Shown: positions 17,622-26,581 of the stretch, piece by piece | Numbering within the stretch: the first letter of the stretch is position 1 | Layout of the letters: every line of letters begins with the position of its first letter | Assembly (NCBI GenBank): GCA_958438955.1 | Contig: CAUBTS010000002.1 | Location: 1 to 50,768 of the forward strand | Length of the DNA: 50,768 nt | Reading direction: 5' to 3' | From: an uncultured Collinsella sp. | GTDB lineage: Bacteria; Actinomycetota; Coriobacteriia; Coriobacteriales; Coriobacteriaceae | The notes under the pieces: model-generated | The model's input: the letters and a program-made list of their open reading frames with translations, nothing else | Told to the model about the DNA's origin: nothing | Database searches by the model: none | Made by a program: the position numbers and the translations under genes

Positions 17622-17720
17622 GGATTTCCCGTCGATCGAATAGTGCTAAAACGCTTTGTCGCTTTCACTCAATCTTGGGTACAAGAACGCCAATGCAGTT
17701 GTTTGTGATTGGAGACAACC

Positions 17721-18137
17721 ATGGTTATGAAACTCGATCAGCTTGTTAACGGCGCCATTAACGTGGGCTTTGGCGCTGCCGCCGTTGCTGTTGAAGGCGG
17801 CAAGAAGGTCCTCGACGACCTTAATACCAAAGGCGAGCAGGTCCGCAAGGACACCGCCACCCCCGATATCGCCCGCAGTGTGTCCGACATGTTCGAGCAG
17901 GCCGGCGGTACCATCTCCGACCTGACCGAGCGTCTGGGCATGCAGGGCGAGACCGCGGCCCAACGCGTGCTCGACGAGCTCATTCTGGCTCGCGTCCGCG
18001 TTATGACTGCGCCCGAGCGTACGGCCTTCCTGGCCCATGTGCGCGACATCGTCGATTCGGTCGAGGACAACGTGACCTCGGTGCCCGTCGAGTCCGTTGA
18101 GCCCGACGATGCGAAGGATACCGAAGAGGCCGAGTAG
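17721..18137 (+). CDS. Phasin-like helical protein
   Basis: A 138-residue protein starting at ATG 17721, six bases after GGAG. The N-terminus (LVNGAINVGFGAAAVAVEGG) is a short amphipathic or hydrophobic helix. A charged helical middle (KKVLDDLNTKGEQVRKD) and an acidic disordered tail follow. The pattern recalls phasin-like, PhaF/PhaI-type proteins. It lies 8 bp upstream of the ABC1 kinase gene with no terminator between, so the two form an operon. A role as partner or substrate of that kinase is plausible but unproven. Confidence 0.65.
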   Translation: MVMKLDQLVNGAINVGFGAAAVAVEGGKKVLDDLNTKGEQVRKDTATPDIARSVSDMFEQAGGTISDLTERLGMQGETAAQRVLDELILARVRVMTAPERTAFLAHVRDIVDSVEDNVTSVPVESVEPDDAKDTEEAE

Positions 18138-18145
18138 CAGCGCAG

Positions 18146-19909
18146 ATGGCAGATTCCACCACCGATTACAACAATCTAGATCCTCTGGGTGACGAGGCGG
18201 CGGTTGTCGATGAGGTCGACGCTGCCGTCTCGGGCGCTCGCAAGAAGCCACGCGCTGTCGATATGGTGCCCGAGGAGCCCGACGCGATGGCACCGGACGA
18301 GGAATACCAGCTCACGCCGGCGGGTCGTCGCGAACGCATTGGGCAGATTGTTCGCCTGGTCAAAAAGTACCGCGTGTGGGATAACCTCACGCCGGTTCGT
18401 TTGCGCCGCCTGCTCGAGGAACTCGGCCCTATGTTCGTCAAGATGGGGCAGATTCTGGCCAACCGGTCCGAGATTCTGCCGCAACGCTTTTGCGACGAGC
18501 TGCGTCGTCTGCGCTCCGACGTGGAGCCGGTGCCGTACGAGGTAGTGCTTCGCTGTCTGGAGGAAGAATACGGCCTGCGCCTGGGGGAGATGTTCGATGC
18601 GATCGATCCCAATCCGCTTGGTAGCGCATCGCTCGCGCAGGTGCACCGCGCTCGTCTGGTGACGGGCGAGGATGTGGCCGTCAAGGTGCAGCGCCCCGGT
18701 GCGCAGCAGGTTATGGCGCAGGACATCGATATCATCCGCTCGGTGGTGCGTATCGTTTCCAAGTTCGTCAACACCGATCAATTCGTTGACCTGCACGGCG
18801 TGGTCGAGGAGCTGTGGACCTCGTTTCGCGAGGAGACCAACTTTTTGGCCGAGGCCAAAAACCTCAACGACTTCTACGAGTTCCATAAGAGCGTTCATGG
18901 CGTGACGTGCCCTAAATCCTATCTGGACCTGTGCACCGAACACGTGGTGGTTATGGACTACGTCGACGGCATTTCGATCGCCGATCCTGAACGCTTGGTG
19001 GCCGAGGGCTATGACTTGGAAAAGATCGGTGCCGCGATTGTCGAGGACTACTCGTCGCAGGTGCTTGATGACGGCTTTTTCCATGCCGACCCGCATGCGG
19101 GAAACATCATTCTCAAGGACGGCATCGTTTACTTTATCGACTTGGGCATGGTCGGGCGTATGTCGAGCCACGACCGTGGCATCGTCAAGGACATGATTTT
19201 CGCCGTGGCCGAGGGTGACGTGCCCAAGCTCAAGGATTCGCTCATGCGCTTCGCCGTGACGCGCGGCGATTCGGCCGAGCTTGACCATTCGGCCTTTTTG
19301 TCCGACTTGGACTTTATTGTTGCCGACTTTGCCGGGCTCGACCTTAAAGACCTGGATATCGGCGAGTTTTTGACCTCGCTGTTAAACCTCGCGCGCAAAA
19401 ATGACGTTGAGCTGCCGAGCGTGGTGACGATGTTCGCCCGCGGCATGGTGACGCTCGAGGGCCTGTTGACCGAGTACATGCCCAACGTCAACATGATCCA
19501 GATCATCCAGACGCACATCAAAAACGAGAAGAGCACCTACGCCCGCATGCGCGAGATGAGCCGCGACTTTGCAGCGAGCAGTTATCGCGCGGCGAAGGGC
19601 TCGCTCGAGGCGGCCGAGTATCTGGGCTTGGCTTCGCGTATGCTCACGCGCGGCCAGCTTAAGGTGAACACGCAGATCATGAGCAGCGATAAGGCGCTGC
19701 GACAGCTGGGCGGAATTATCGACCGCATGTCGATGGCTATCGTTATCGCCGGCCTGTTTATCGGTTCGTCGGTGGTGTACTACGCACGCATCGAGCCGGT
19801 TGTGTTTGGTATCCCAGTCATTGGCTTTATGGGCTACGTGAGCGCGCTGGTGCTGGCGCTTATGCTGGGTCGCAATATCTGGCTCAACAGTCACGGCGGC
19901 AAGCACTAG
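18146..19909 (+). CDS. ABC1 (AarF/UbiB) family atypical protein kinase
   Basis: ABC1/UbiB proteins have an atypical protein-kinase fold with ATPase activity and usually act on lipid or isoprenoid metabolism at the membrane. The 587-residue protein shows the hallmark KxGQ motif (FVKMGQILANRSEILP), the Ala-rich loop and AxxxVH (GSASLAQVHRA), VKVQRPG with the ATP-binding Lys, the catalytic HADPHAGNIIL, and DLGMVG in place of DFG. Two C-terminal membrane helices (AIVIAGLFIGSSVVYYA, IGFMGYVSALVLALMLG) anchor it. The acidic N-terminal ~45 residues are an extra. It is co-transcribed with the phasin-like gene. The substrate is unknown; no ubiquinone pathway is expected in such an organism. Confidence 0.94.
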   Translation: MADSTTDYNNLDPLGDEAAVVDEVDAAVSGARKKPRAVDMVPEEPDAMAPDEEYQLTPAGRRERIGQIVRLVKKYRVWDNLTPVRLRRLLEELGPMFVKMGQILANRSEILPQRFCDELRRLRSDVEPVPYEVVLRCLEEEYGLRLGEMFDAIDPNPLGSASLAQVHRARLVTGEDVAVKVQRPGAQQVMAQDIDIIRSVVRIVSKFVNTDQFVDLHGVVEELWTSFREETNFLAEAKNLNDFYEFHKSVHGVTCPKSYLDLCTEHVVVMDYVDGISIADPERLVAEGYDLEKIGAAIVEDYSSQVLDDGFFHADPHAGNIILKDGIVYFIDLGMVGRMSSHDRGIVKDMIFAVAEGDVPKLKDSLMRFAVTRGDSAELDHSAFLSDLDFIVADFAGLDLKDLDIGEFLTSLLNLARKNDVELPSVVTMFARGMVTLEGLLTEYMPNVNMIQIIQTHIKNEKSTYARMREMSRDFAASSYRAAKGSLEAAEYLGLASRMLTRGQLKVNTQIMSSDKALRQLGGIIDRMSMAIVIAGLFIGSSVVYYARIEPVVFGIPVIGFMGYVSALVLALMLGRNIWLNSHGGKH

Positions 19910-19960
19910 AGGCTGCGGCCGTCACCGCATTTTCCTATCGCAAACAATAGCTTTTACCTT

Positions 19961-19988
19961 GGGCTTCGCCTGCGTGCGAGGCCCTTTT
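19961..19988 (+). terminator. Terminator of the ABC1 kinase operon
   Basis: GGGCTTCGC / GCGAGGCCC (one G-T pair, 6-nt loop) is followed by TTTT. Confidence 0.8.
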
Positions 19989-20029
19989 GCGTGATAGCAT
20001 ATTGACGGTTTTAATCGATGGCCTAGATG

Positions 20030-20201
20030 GTGGTGCGGAGACGCACGAATGCGCGGTTTTCCTGCGCGTTTGGGAGAATCGGGGTGCAAGTCCCCGGCTG
20101 TACCAGTAACCGTAATTCCTCTTGGCTCGGGATGTTCGCGTCGCAGATCGGACGGCGCGCCCGAGTCGTTAAGGTTAAGTCGGATCGCCTCCCATCTTGC
20201 A
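20030..20201 (+). promoter_or_regulatory. Cobalamin riboswitch
   Basis: The conserved core of the B12 aptamer is present: GGGAGAATC, then GGGGTGCAAGTCCCC, GGCTGTACC and AACCGT (20072-20113). A 3' segment AAGTCGGATCGCCTCCCATC (20177-20196) is typical of the end of this class, and its CCATC can pair with GATGG at 20033 as P1. The RNA leads into the DUF4430 gene that starts at 20341. After the aptamer there is a small hairpin GCGGC-TTTT-GCCGC (20211-20224) but no terminator with a T tract. Translational control or an unrecognised expression platform is therefore more likely. High cobalamin should repress the two genes downstream. Confidence 0.93.
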
Positions 20202-20340
20202 TGCGGCTGCGGCTTTTGCCGCCGGTGTGCATAGGGCTCTGGAGGGAAGGGGGACCCCGATGGGGGAACTCGAGCGCAACATGCGCGATGACGTGGGGCA
20301 GCTTCAAGGCAACGCTCCAAGTACAGACAGTAGGAGACAA

Positions 20341-23300
20341 ATGGATATGTTTGAGGACGAGTGCCAGCGTGCCTCGCTTCGTCGCCGTGGCGTAATCGCG
20401 CGCGGCGTAGCCAAGCGCGGCCTGGTGGCATTCCTGGCCTTCGCGATGGCCTTCAGCACCACGCCGGCTCAGCTGTGGGCCGAGGGTGCCGAGGGCATTA
20501 CCGACGCTGTGGCTCAGGCTACGACGCCAGGCGAGGACGCAGCGCTTGCGGGCGGTACCGCTGAGCAGAGCGGCGCCGAGGTTTCGGATTCCGGGAGCGC
20601 GCCTGCAGCCAGTGCCGCCACAACAGAGGCAGCAACTGGCGACGAAGGCTCGGCGACGGGGGAGAGCCCTGCCACGAGCGAGCAGTCTTCGACGGCATCC
20701 GCTGGCCAAGCAGGATCTGCCGCCGCGACTGCCGTCCAGACAGAGAACCCGACAGAAACCGGCGATGTCGCCAAGAAGCAAGTCGAGGTCTCGTTCTCGA
20801 TTATCGGCACCGATGCCGACGGCAAGGCTCAGACCTGGGTGGCACCTACGCAGCTCAAGCTCGATGAGGGCGCGACGGCTGCGGATGCCTTCATTAAGCT
20901 GCAGCAGAAGACGGGCTTCAAGGCGGATTACGATCCGAACACGGCATACGGTTTCTACCTCAAAAGCATCACATCCCCGAGCGATGGCCGCACGCTTGCC
21001 TACGATCCGACGACTTATGCCTTCTGGCAGCTGTTCGTCGACGGCGCGTCTTCCTCGGTTGGCGCGAGCAGCGTTAAGCTCACCCAGGGGCAGAAGATTG
21101 AGTTTGCCTATACGGCTGGTAGCGCGTCCCCTGTCGTTAAGGACCAGGTTGCCGCAAATGTGACCGTCATTGGTTGCGATGCCCAGGGCAAGACTCAGAC
21201 TTGGGTCGATAACGCACAGTATGTGGTGACGTCCGGCTCGAGCGCGCTTGACCTTACGAAGGTCGCGCTCGAGGCGAATGATATTGACGCCGTTGCTGCG
21301 GGCTCCTTCATTCTGAGCCTTAAGTACAACGGCGTTGAGCTGGGTACGCCGCTCGATTATTCGACCTATTGGCAGCTGTTTATCAACGGCAAGTCGAGCG
21401 ACTACACGGCGGACAATGTCACCATTCATGCTGGCGATACCGTTACGTGGTTCTACGGTGGCTGGGGCGACCAGTTGCCCTCTGATTCTGTTCATGCTTC
21501 TGTTCAGGTACTTGGTAAGGACAAGGACGGCAAGCAGCAGGTTTGGGCTTCGACGGGCCAGACGAGCCTCAAGGCAGGCTCCACTGCTAAGGATCTCCTT
21601 GAGCAGACCGGCCTTACTCTCGATGCTGGCGAATCGCCTTGGGGCTGGTTCCTCAACGGCATTACTTCGCCGTTCGATGGTAAGTCCTATGGCTGGGATG
21701 CTGCGACCAATAGCTATTGGCGCTTCTACGTAAATGGCAAGTTCGCCGACGTTGGCGCCGGTGCCTACGAGCTCCAAGAGGGTGACGCCGTCACCTTTAT
21801 GTATGGTGCTGACGCCGGTGCCCTTCCTGGCCAGGTTCTTGGTTCTGTCGATGTTATCGGTCCCGATGTCAACGGGAACAATACGCGTTGGGGCACGGCA
21901 AGCAATGTTTCTCTGCCCGAAGGCTCCACGGCCCAGAACCTTATTGAGGCAGTTCTGAAGGCCAAGGGCGTTGCGTACAACGGCTCCCAGAGTGGTGAGT
22001 ACTGGTTCCTGAATTCCATTACTTCGCCGTTTGATCACAAACCGTATGGTTGGGATGCTGCGACCAATAAATATTGGCATCTGTATATCAACGGAGAGCC
22101 CTCCTTACTTTGCGCCAATCAGATTACGCTCAAGAGCGGCGATAAGGTCACGCTTGCCTATACCACCGAAAATTCGCCCATGCCCGATCCCGACAAGATT
22201 GTCGTGGATCCGAGCGCGACGACTCCTGATTGGGATGCCGAGTGGGCCGGCTACGGCAACAGTGGCAACGGTTCGACCGTAACGGATGCCAAGACGCCTG
22301 CGCAGGCCGCCGGTCTTAAGTGGGCCTTCGATTGGAAGGCCGAGTCTGGTCAGCAGTATGCCAACTGCAGCGAGCCTGTCATTGCTAACGGCTTTGTGTA
22401 CATCGCGACCGAGAACGAGCTCATTAAGATCGATTCGTCCACGGGCAAAAAGGTTGCCTCTGCGCCGCTTGCCTCCAAGGTGAGCTATACCTCTCGTCCG
22501 ATCTATACCAATGGCCTTATCATCGTTCCGCTCAACGGCGGTGCGGTCCAGGCGATTACTGCAGACAAGCTGATCTGCAAGTGGCTGACGCCCGGTTTGA
22601 CGGACTTGACGCAGAGCTCCTGCACCGTCGTTTCGGACGGCGAGTACGTCTATGTTGGTACGGTCGATATTTCGTATGACGAGAATTACAACGCGACCTA
22701 CGGCAACGGCTCCCTTTCGCGCATTAAGATTGCCACGGGCGAAGTTTCTTGGCAGAACATCGACCCTGCCGAGGGCTATTACTGGACTGGTGCGGCTTTG
22801 ACGGATAAGTATGCCATTGTTCCTACGAGCGCGGGCACGCTTAAGTGCATTGATAAGACGACGGGCGATGTCGTTTCGACCATGAAGCTCGGCGCTCTCG
22901 CGAACGCCGACTGTGTCGCCGATCCGTCCAATGGTTCGACCTTCTATCAGATGACGCACGATGGAAAGCTCCATGTGATTTCGCTTTCGGCGAAGGGCGT
23001 ACTGAGCGAGCAGAAGACGGTCGACCTGGGTCTTACGAATAACATGAGCGCACCGGCGGTGGCTGGCGAAAACTTGATTGTCGGCGGACAGACGGCTACT
23101 GGCTCTGCTCTGGCTTTCTATAATCTGAAGACCGGTAAAACCACGATGGTCACCGCTGCTGACGGTAAAGAACTGCCGGCCGGATTTAACGGTATTGCTG
23201 CTACTCCGCTGGTGAGTGTTCAGGGCGGCAAGACCTATGTGTACTTCACCGTTAACAGCGCGGATAGCAAGGATTACGTTAACTACTCTGCTGGTGGTGG

Positions 23301-24096
23301 CGTGTATCGCTATACGCTCGGCGATGCAGAGGCGACGCAGATTTATGATGCGGCTGGCCATTACCAGCACTGCGACTCTCCGGTCATTACCGATGCATCT
23401 GGCAACCTGTACTACATCAATGATTCGGGCACGCTGTTCAAGCTGGGGGCTGTCGAGTCTTGGACGGTTGCCTTTAATTCCAACGGCGGGTCTGCTTGCG
23501 ACACTAAGTTTGTTGCTACGGCCGATGGCAAGCTGGTCAAGCCGGCCGATCCGACGCGCGATGGCTACACTTTCGGCGGTTGGTATACCGATGAGGCTTG
23601 CACGCAGGCGTATGACTTCAGTACGCCGGTAACGGCCGATCTGACGCTGTATGCCAAGTGGACCAAGAATGCCGTTAAGCCTGGCGGTAATGGCGGCGCT
23701 GGTTCGAATGGCGGCGGTTCTGGTACCGGTGCTGGTTCCGGCACTGGCGCTGGCGCGGGTTCTGGCTCCGGCTCGAAGGGCGGCGCTATTGCCCCGGGCC
23801 AGAAGCCGGTGACCAAGACGACGGTGTCGACTAAGACCGAGGCCAAGGACAACAAGTCCAACAAGAAGGACTCCGATAAGTCCGACAAGAAGGACGAGAA
23901 GAAGTCTGACAAGAAGTCTGACAAGAAGTCCGATTCCAAGTCCGATACGGGTGCTGCTTCCACGACCACTGCTAAGAAGTCCTCTGGTGCTTCCGAGCAG
24001 GAGACTGGCACCAACCCGCTCGCCATTGTTGGCGTTGCCGCCGGCGTCATCGGTCTCGCCATCGTCGGCGTGTTCGTGTTCACCAAACGTCGGTAG
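20341..24096 (+). CDS. Surface protein with four DUF4430 domains, beta-propeller and InlB-type repeat
   Basis: A 1251-residue secreted, membrane-anchored protein. The start at 20341 follows TAGGAG; upstream in-frame ATGs lie in the riboswitch leader. A long signal peptide (KRGLVAFLAFAMAFSTTPAQLWA) and an Ala/Thr/Ser-rich linker are followed by four DUF4430 modules (about residues 147-260, 268-377, 382-490, 497-620). These share W/F..DG/NG hallmarks such as YWRFYVNGKF. A PQQ-like beta-propeller (about 660-1039) and an InlB B-repeat (about 1040-1108, GYTFGGWYTDEAC) follow. A Lys/Ser/Asp-rich stalk leads to a C-terminal membrane helix with KRR. DUF4430 is related to the beta-domain of intrinsic factor/transcobalamin. 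With the B12 riboswitch, a role in binding corrinoids at the cell surface is inferred. Confidence 0.9.
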   Translation: MDMFEDECQRASLRRRGVIARGVAKRGLVAFLAFAMAFSTTPAQLWAEGAEGITDAVAQATTPGEDAALAGGTAEQSGAEVSDSGSAPAASAATTEAATGDEGSATGESPATSEQSSTASAGQAGSAAATAVQTENPTETGDVAKKQVEVSFSIIGTDADGKAQTWVAPTQLKLDEGATAADAFIKLQQKTGFKADYDPNTAYGFYLKSITSPSDGRTLAYDPTTYAFWQLFVDGASSSVGASSVKLTQGQKIEFAYTAGSASPVVKDQVAANVTVIGCDAQGKTQTWVDNAQYVVTSGSSALDLTKVALEANDIDAVAAGSFILSLKYNGVELGTPLDYSTYWQLFINGKSSDYTADNVTIHAGDTVTWFYGGWGDQLPSDSVHASVQVLGKDKDGKQQVWASTGQTSLKAGSTAKDLLEQTGLTLDAGESPWGWFLNGITSPFDGKSYGWDAATNSYWRFYVNGKFADVGAGAYELQEGDAVTFMYGADAGALPGQVLGSVDVIGPDVNGNNTRWGTASNVSLPEGSTAQNLIEAVLKAKGVAYNGSQSGEYWFLNSITSPFDHKPYGWDAATNKYWHLYINGEPSLLCANQITLKSGDKVTLAYTTENSPMPDPDKIVVDPSATTPDWDAEWAGYGNSGNGSTVTDAKTPAQAAGLKWAFDWKAESGQQYANCSEPVIANGFVYIATENELIKIDSSTGKKVASAPLASKVSYTSRPIYTNGLIIVPLNGGAVQAITADKLICKWLTPGLTDLTQSSCTVVSDGEYVYVGTVDISYDENYNATYGNGSLSRIKIATGEVSWQNIDPAEGYYWTGAALTDKYAIVPTSAGTLKCIDKTTGDVVSTMKLGALANADCVADPSNGSTFYQMTHDGKLHVISLSAKGVLSEQKTVDLGLTNNMSAPAVAGENLIVGGQTATGSALAFYNLKTGKTTMVTAADGKELPAGFNGIAATPLVSVQGGKTYVYFTVNSADSKDYVNYSAGGGVYRYTLGDAEATQIYDAAGHYQHCDSPVITDASGNLYYINDSGTLFKLGAVESWTVAFNSNGGSACDTKFVATADGKLVKPADPTRDGYTFGGWYTDEACTQAYDFSTPVTADLTLYAKWTKNAVKPGGNGGAGSNGGGSGTGAGSGTGAGAGSGSGSKGGAIAPGQKPVTKTTVSTKTEAKDNKSNKKDSDKSDKKDEKKSDKKSDKKSDSKSDTGAASTTTAKKSSGASEQETGTNPLAIVGVAAGVIGLAIVGVFVFTKRR

Positions 24097-24105
24097 GTGA
24101 GGGCT

Positions 24106-25008
24106 GTGTCCAATAAATCCAAGGACGCTGACCCCAAGCAACCAGATTCCTCGTTCATTCAGTTCGACGATGCAAAGCAACAGGGCACCGCTTCGGCGGC
24201 GTCCGCCTCTCGTCGCAAGGCGCTCCTTGGCGTTCTTGCTGCCGCGTGCACCATTCTGATCGTCGTCTCGCTGGGCTTCGTCCATCCTTCCGAGAGCGGC
24301 GCCTGGTCCATCGACTGGATCGTTCAGACCGTGACGGGGGAGAGCGTCGTCGCCAAGGACACCAAGGGGTTTGGCTCGACTACGACTTCGGGCGAGGCCA
24401 GTTCCAAGGATTCCAAATCTTCGAATGATGCAAAAGACGAGCCCAAGGGTTCGAACGACGCTAAGGACGATTCCGAGTCTTCAAACAAGGAATCGGACAA
24501 AAACTCGGATAGCAAGAAGTCCGAGGACCGGGGCGGCAAGAAGTCTGGCGATAAATCCGCTGCCCAAAATACGGGAGCCGGTGATACTTCCAATGCGTCT
24601 GGCGGTGCTTCTTCGGGCGGTGGCCAGTCGTCTGATGGAGCCTCATCCTCTAATGGTGGAAACGCCTCCTCGGGCAGCCAAAGCGGCTCACAGGAGTCCA
24701 ACTACGTTACGGTGACGGTTTCGGTCACATCGAGCGCTGTGGGCAATCCCGTGTCCTCTGGCGGCACCTTTACCTTTAACGAAGGCGCCACCGTTTACGA
24801 TGCCCTGTGCGCGCTGGGCCTTTCTGTCAACGCACACGGCTCATCGTACGGCACGTATGTTTCTGCGATTGGTGGTTTGGCCGAGAAACAGTACGGCGGC
24901 ACGAGCGGCTGGATGTACTCCGTCAACGGCACAACGCCCATGACGGCCTGCAGTAACTGCGTTCTCTCCAATGGCGACAACGTCGTTTGGTATTACGTAA
25001 CGGGCTAG
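24106..25008 (+). CDS. Membrane-anchored DUF4430 protein
   Basis: About 300 residues, 9 bp downstream of the large DUF4430 gene and in the same riboswitch operon. The likely start is GTG 24106 after AGGTGA; GTG 24097 is an alternative. An N-terminal membrane helix (LLGVLAAACTILIVVSLGF, about residues 38-60) acts as a signal anchor. A Ser/Lys/Asp-rich stalk spans about residues 75-195. A single C-terminal DUF4430 domain (about 199-300) contains EGATVYDALCALGLSVNA and SGWMYSVNGTTPM. Two Cys (CSNC) lie near the end. The arrangement, opposite to the C-terminally anchored partner, suggests a second surface corrinoid-binding module. The ligand is inferred from the riboswitch and the fold family. 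Confidence 0.87.
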   Translation: MSNKSKDADPKQPDSSFIQFDDAKQQGTASAASASRRKALLGVLAAACTILIVVSLGFVHPSESGAWSIDWIVQTVTGESVVAKDTKGFGSTTTSGEASSKDSKSSNDAKDEPKGSNDAKDDSESSNKESDKNSDSKKSEDRGGKKSGDKSAAQNTGAGDTSNASGGASSGGGQSSDGASSSNGGNASSGSQSGSQESNYVTVTVSVTSSAVGNPVSSGGTFTFNEGATVYDALCALGLSVNAHGSSYGTYVSAIGGLAEKQYGGTSGWMYSVNGTTPMTACSNCVLSNGDNVVWYYVTG

Positions 25009-25030
25009 AGGCCTCGACATAGCGCGCCAG

Positions 25031-25068
25031 ACGGGCGGTTCGGACCAACATCCGGACCGTCCGTTTTT
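25031..25068 (+). terminator. Terminator of the DUF4430 operon
   Basis: A 14-bp stem with two G-T pairs (ACGGGCGGTTCGGA / TCCGGACCGTCCGT) is followed by TTTTT. Confidence 0.9.
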
Positions 25069-25073
25069 CATGC

Positions 25074-25385
25074 GAATGGGACGTCGTTTCCCAATCGAGG
25101 CTCAACCGGAAATTGCATCCCGCTCTGTAGGCGAATTCCGGGACGCAGTTTCCCGATGGGGCGGGTTTCGGAAAGCGTGTTCCGCTCTGAGGGCTCATTC
25201 CGGGATGGACTTTCCGAAGCAACGCCCATTGGGAAGCTGCGGACCGTTTTGGGCATCGATTCTGGGATGCGCTTTCCGCTAGAGCCACGTTGCGGAAGCT
25301 GTGTCCCGTTCTGAGGCTGCAATCCGGGACGCGCTTTCCGCGGGGCGACCATGGGGAAACTACTACCCTTTCCGACGCTGCGGCC
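25074..25385. repeat. Degenerate tandem repeat, five units of about 62 bp
   Basis: Units begin near 25074, 25134, 25197, 25259 and 25321. The consensus opens with ATTCCGGGACGCGCTTTCCG and continues through a variable ~15 bp to GGAAGCTGTGTCCCGTTCTG and AGGCT. Within each unit the two blocks are partly complementary, so each could fold into an imperfect hairpin. No convincing gene covers it. Translated on the minus strand it reads as ~21-residue repeats, but with no start site or coding logic. Confidence 0.65.
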
Positions 25386-25424
25386 CGCCTTGTGCGCCTT
25401 CCTCGGCAGGCGCTGCAAACAAAA

Positions 25425-25454
25425 AACCGGTTGGAATGGGAATTCCAACCGGTT
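25425..25454 (-). terminator. Terminator of the GtrA genes
   Basis: AACCGGTTGGAAT / ATTCCAACCGGTT is a 13-bp stem. It is followed on the minus strand by TTTTTT and lies just after the gtrA stop. Confidence 0.85.
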
Positions 25455-25480
25455 ATACATTCAAGCAAATAGTGAATCGA

Positions 25481-25888
25481 CTACGACCGTGCGCCCTCGA
25501 GGAAGAAGCGGCGGCTGAAGTAGTTGTACCAGGTGACGAGGAACGTGGCGATGGCCTTCATGGCCTGGTAGCCGATGCTCAAAAACGTGACGCCCACAAA
25601 CATATACAGGTCGTTGAGGCCCAGGCCGATCACCGACAGGATGGTGAAGATCGTGAACTCGCGCTTGCGGCTCATGCCTTCGCGGTGGTCGAACACGTAC
25701 TTCATGCTGAGCCAGTAGTTGACCACGACGGACGTGATAAACGAAACCGTGGTGCTCATCAAAAAGTCGAGGTGGAACAGCTCGACGAGCGCAATGAGCA
25801 TGCCCCAGTCGATGCCAAAGGAGATAAGACCCACGACGGCAAACTTGAGGAACTGCTTGGTATGAGGTTGTGCCAGCGCCTTGCGCAC
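25481..25888 (-). CDS. GtrA family membrane protein (second of two)
   Basis: GtrA-family proteins are small four-helix membrane proteins thought to flip polyprenyl-phosphate sugars for cell-surface polysaccharide modification. The frame is open further upstream (to a TTG at 25969). No good ribosome-binding site exists there, so the GTG at 25888 (about 135 residues) is chosen on length; the start is uncertain. Typical features are LKFAVVGLISFGIDWGML, NYWLSMKYVF, then EFTIFTILSVIGLGLN and a C-terminal YNYFSRRFFL. It is a close paralogue of the GtrA gene at 26108. Confidence 0.87.
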   Translation of the reverse strand: MRKALAQPHTKQFLKFAVVGLISFGIDWGMLIALVELFHLDFLMSTTVSFITSVVVNYWLSMKYVFDHREGMSRKREFTIFTILSVIGLGLNDLYMFVGVTFLSIGYQAMKAIATFLVTWYNYFSRRFFLEGARS

Positions 25889-26107
25889 GTAATCACATCC
25901 AATGCGTTGATGAATCGAGCAACGAGATACTTTAGAGCTTTTGCATGGGAAACGTAAGGTCTTTGGCAAGAACTATACGAACTCGCCAAATTTTCAAGAG
26001 CTAATCCGCAGACGTTGAAAAATGGCCCGTAAACGAACGATGCCCACGGGCGATACTGTACTGAGCGCGCATTGTCCGTGGGCATCGTAAGGTTGTAAGG
26101 TTGCGAG

Positions 26108-26503
26108 TTACTTGGTCTCGTCGCCCTCCAGGAAGACCTTTCGGGTCACAAAGTTGTAGACCATGACAAGCGCGGTGGCGCAGATCTTGGCGATATTGGC
26201 CTCGAGCCCCAGACCGGCGTTGAGTGTCAGCACGATACCGTCGTTGAGTGCCAGGCCGATCACGGACAGCACGACAAAGATGATGAACTCGCGGCGGCGG
26301 CTCATGCCTTCCTTGTGCGCAAACACGTACTTCATGCTTGCGAGGTAGTTAAAGATGAGTGAGATGATAAAGCCGCTGGTGTTGGCGATTAGGATGTTGA
26401 GGCCCAGACCGTAGTGGAGCAGATTCATAATGCCAAAGTCGATAACCGTGGCAATGACACCGACGACGCCAAATTTCATGATCTGCGCAAGGAGCTTTTG
26501 CAT
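26108..26503 (-). CDS. GtrA family membrane protein (first of two)
   Basis: A 131-residue, four-helix membrane protein of the GtrA family, presumably moving a polyprenyl-linked sugar across the membrane. ATG 26503 has AAGGCAGG at good spacing; the frame is open to a TTG at 26566 without one. Family blocks are IMKFGVVGVIATVIDFGIM, NYLASMKYVFAHKEG and FVTRKVFLEG. It shares order and motifs with the 25481 gene, so the pair arose by duplication. No glycosyltransferase partner is in the window. Confidence 0.89.
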   Translation of the reverse strand: MQKLLAQIMKFGVVGVIATVIDFGIMNLLHYGLGLNILIANTSGFIISLIFNYLASMKYVFAHKEGMSRRREFIIFVVLSVIGLALNDGIVLTLNAGLGLEANIAKICATALVMVYNFVTRKVFLEGDETK

Positions 26504-26581
26504 GGTACCTGCCTTAAGCTGGCGCCGAAGCGCCGCGGGGATGACAAACTTAGCAAGTTTAGCCAATCCCCGCGGGTGGTG

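Noticed and set aside
23990..24096. Sortase LPxTG signal on the large DUF4430 protein
   Set aside because: The sequence before the C-terminal helix is EQETGTNPLAIVG, which lacks the Leu-Pro part; membrane anchoring is certain but sortase use is not.
25074..25385. CRISPR array
   Set aside because: Units of about 62 bp diverge along their whole length; there are no identical repeats with unique spacers and no cas genes.
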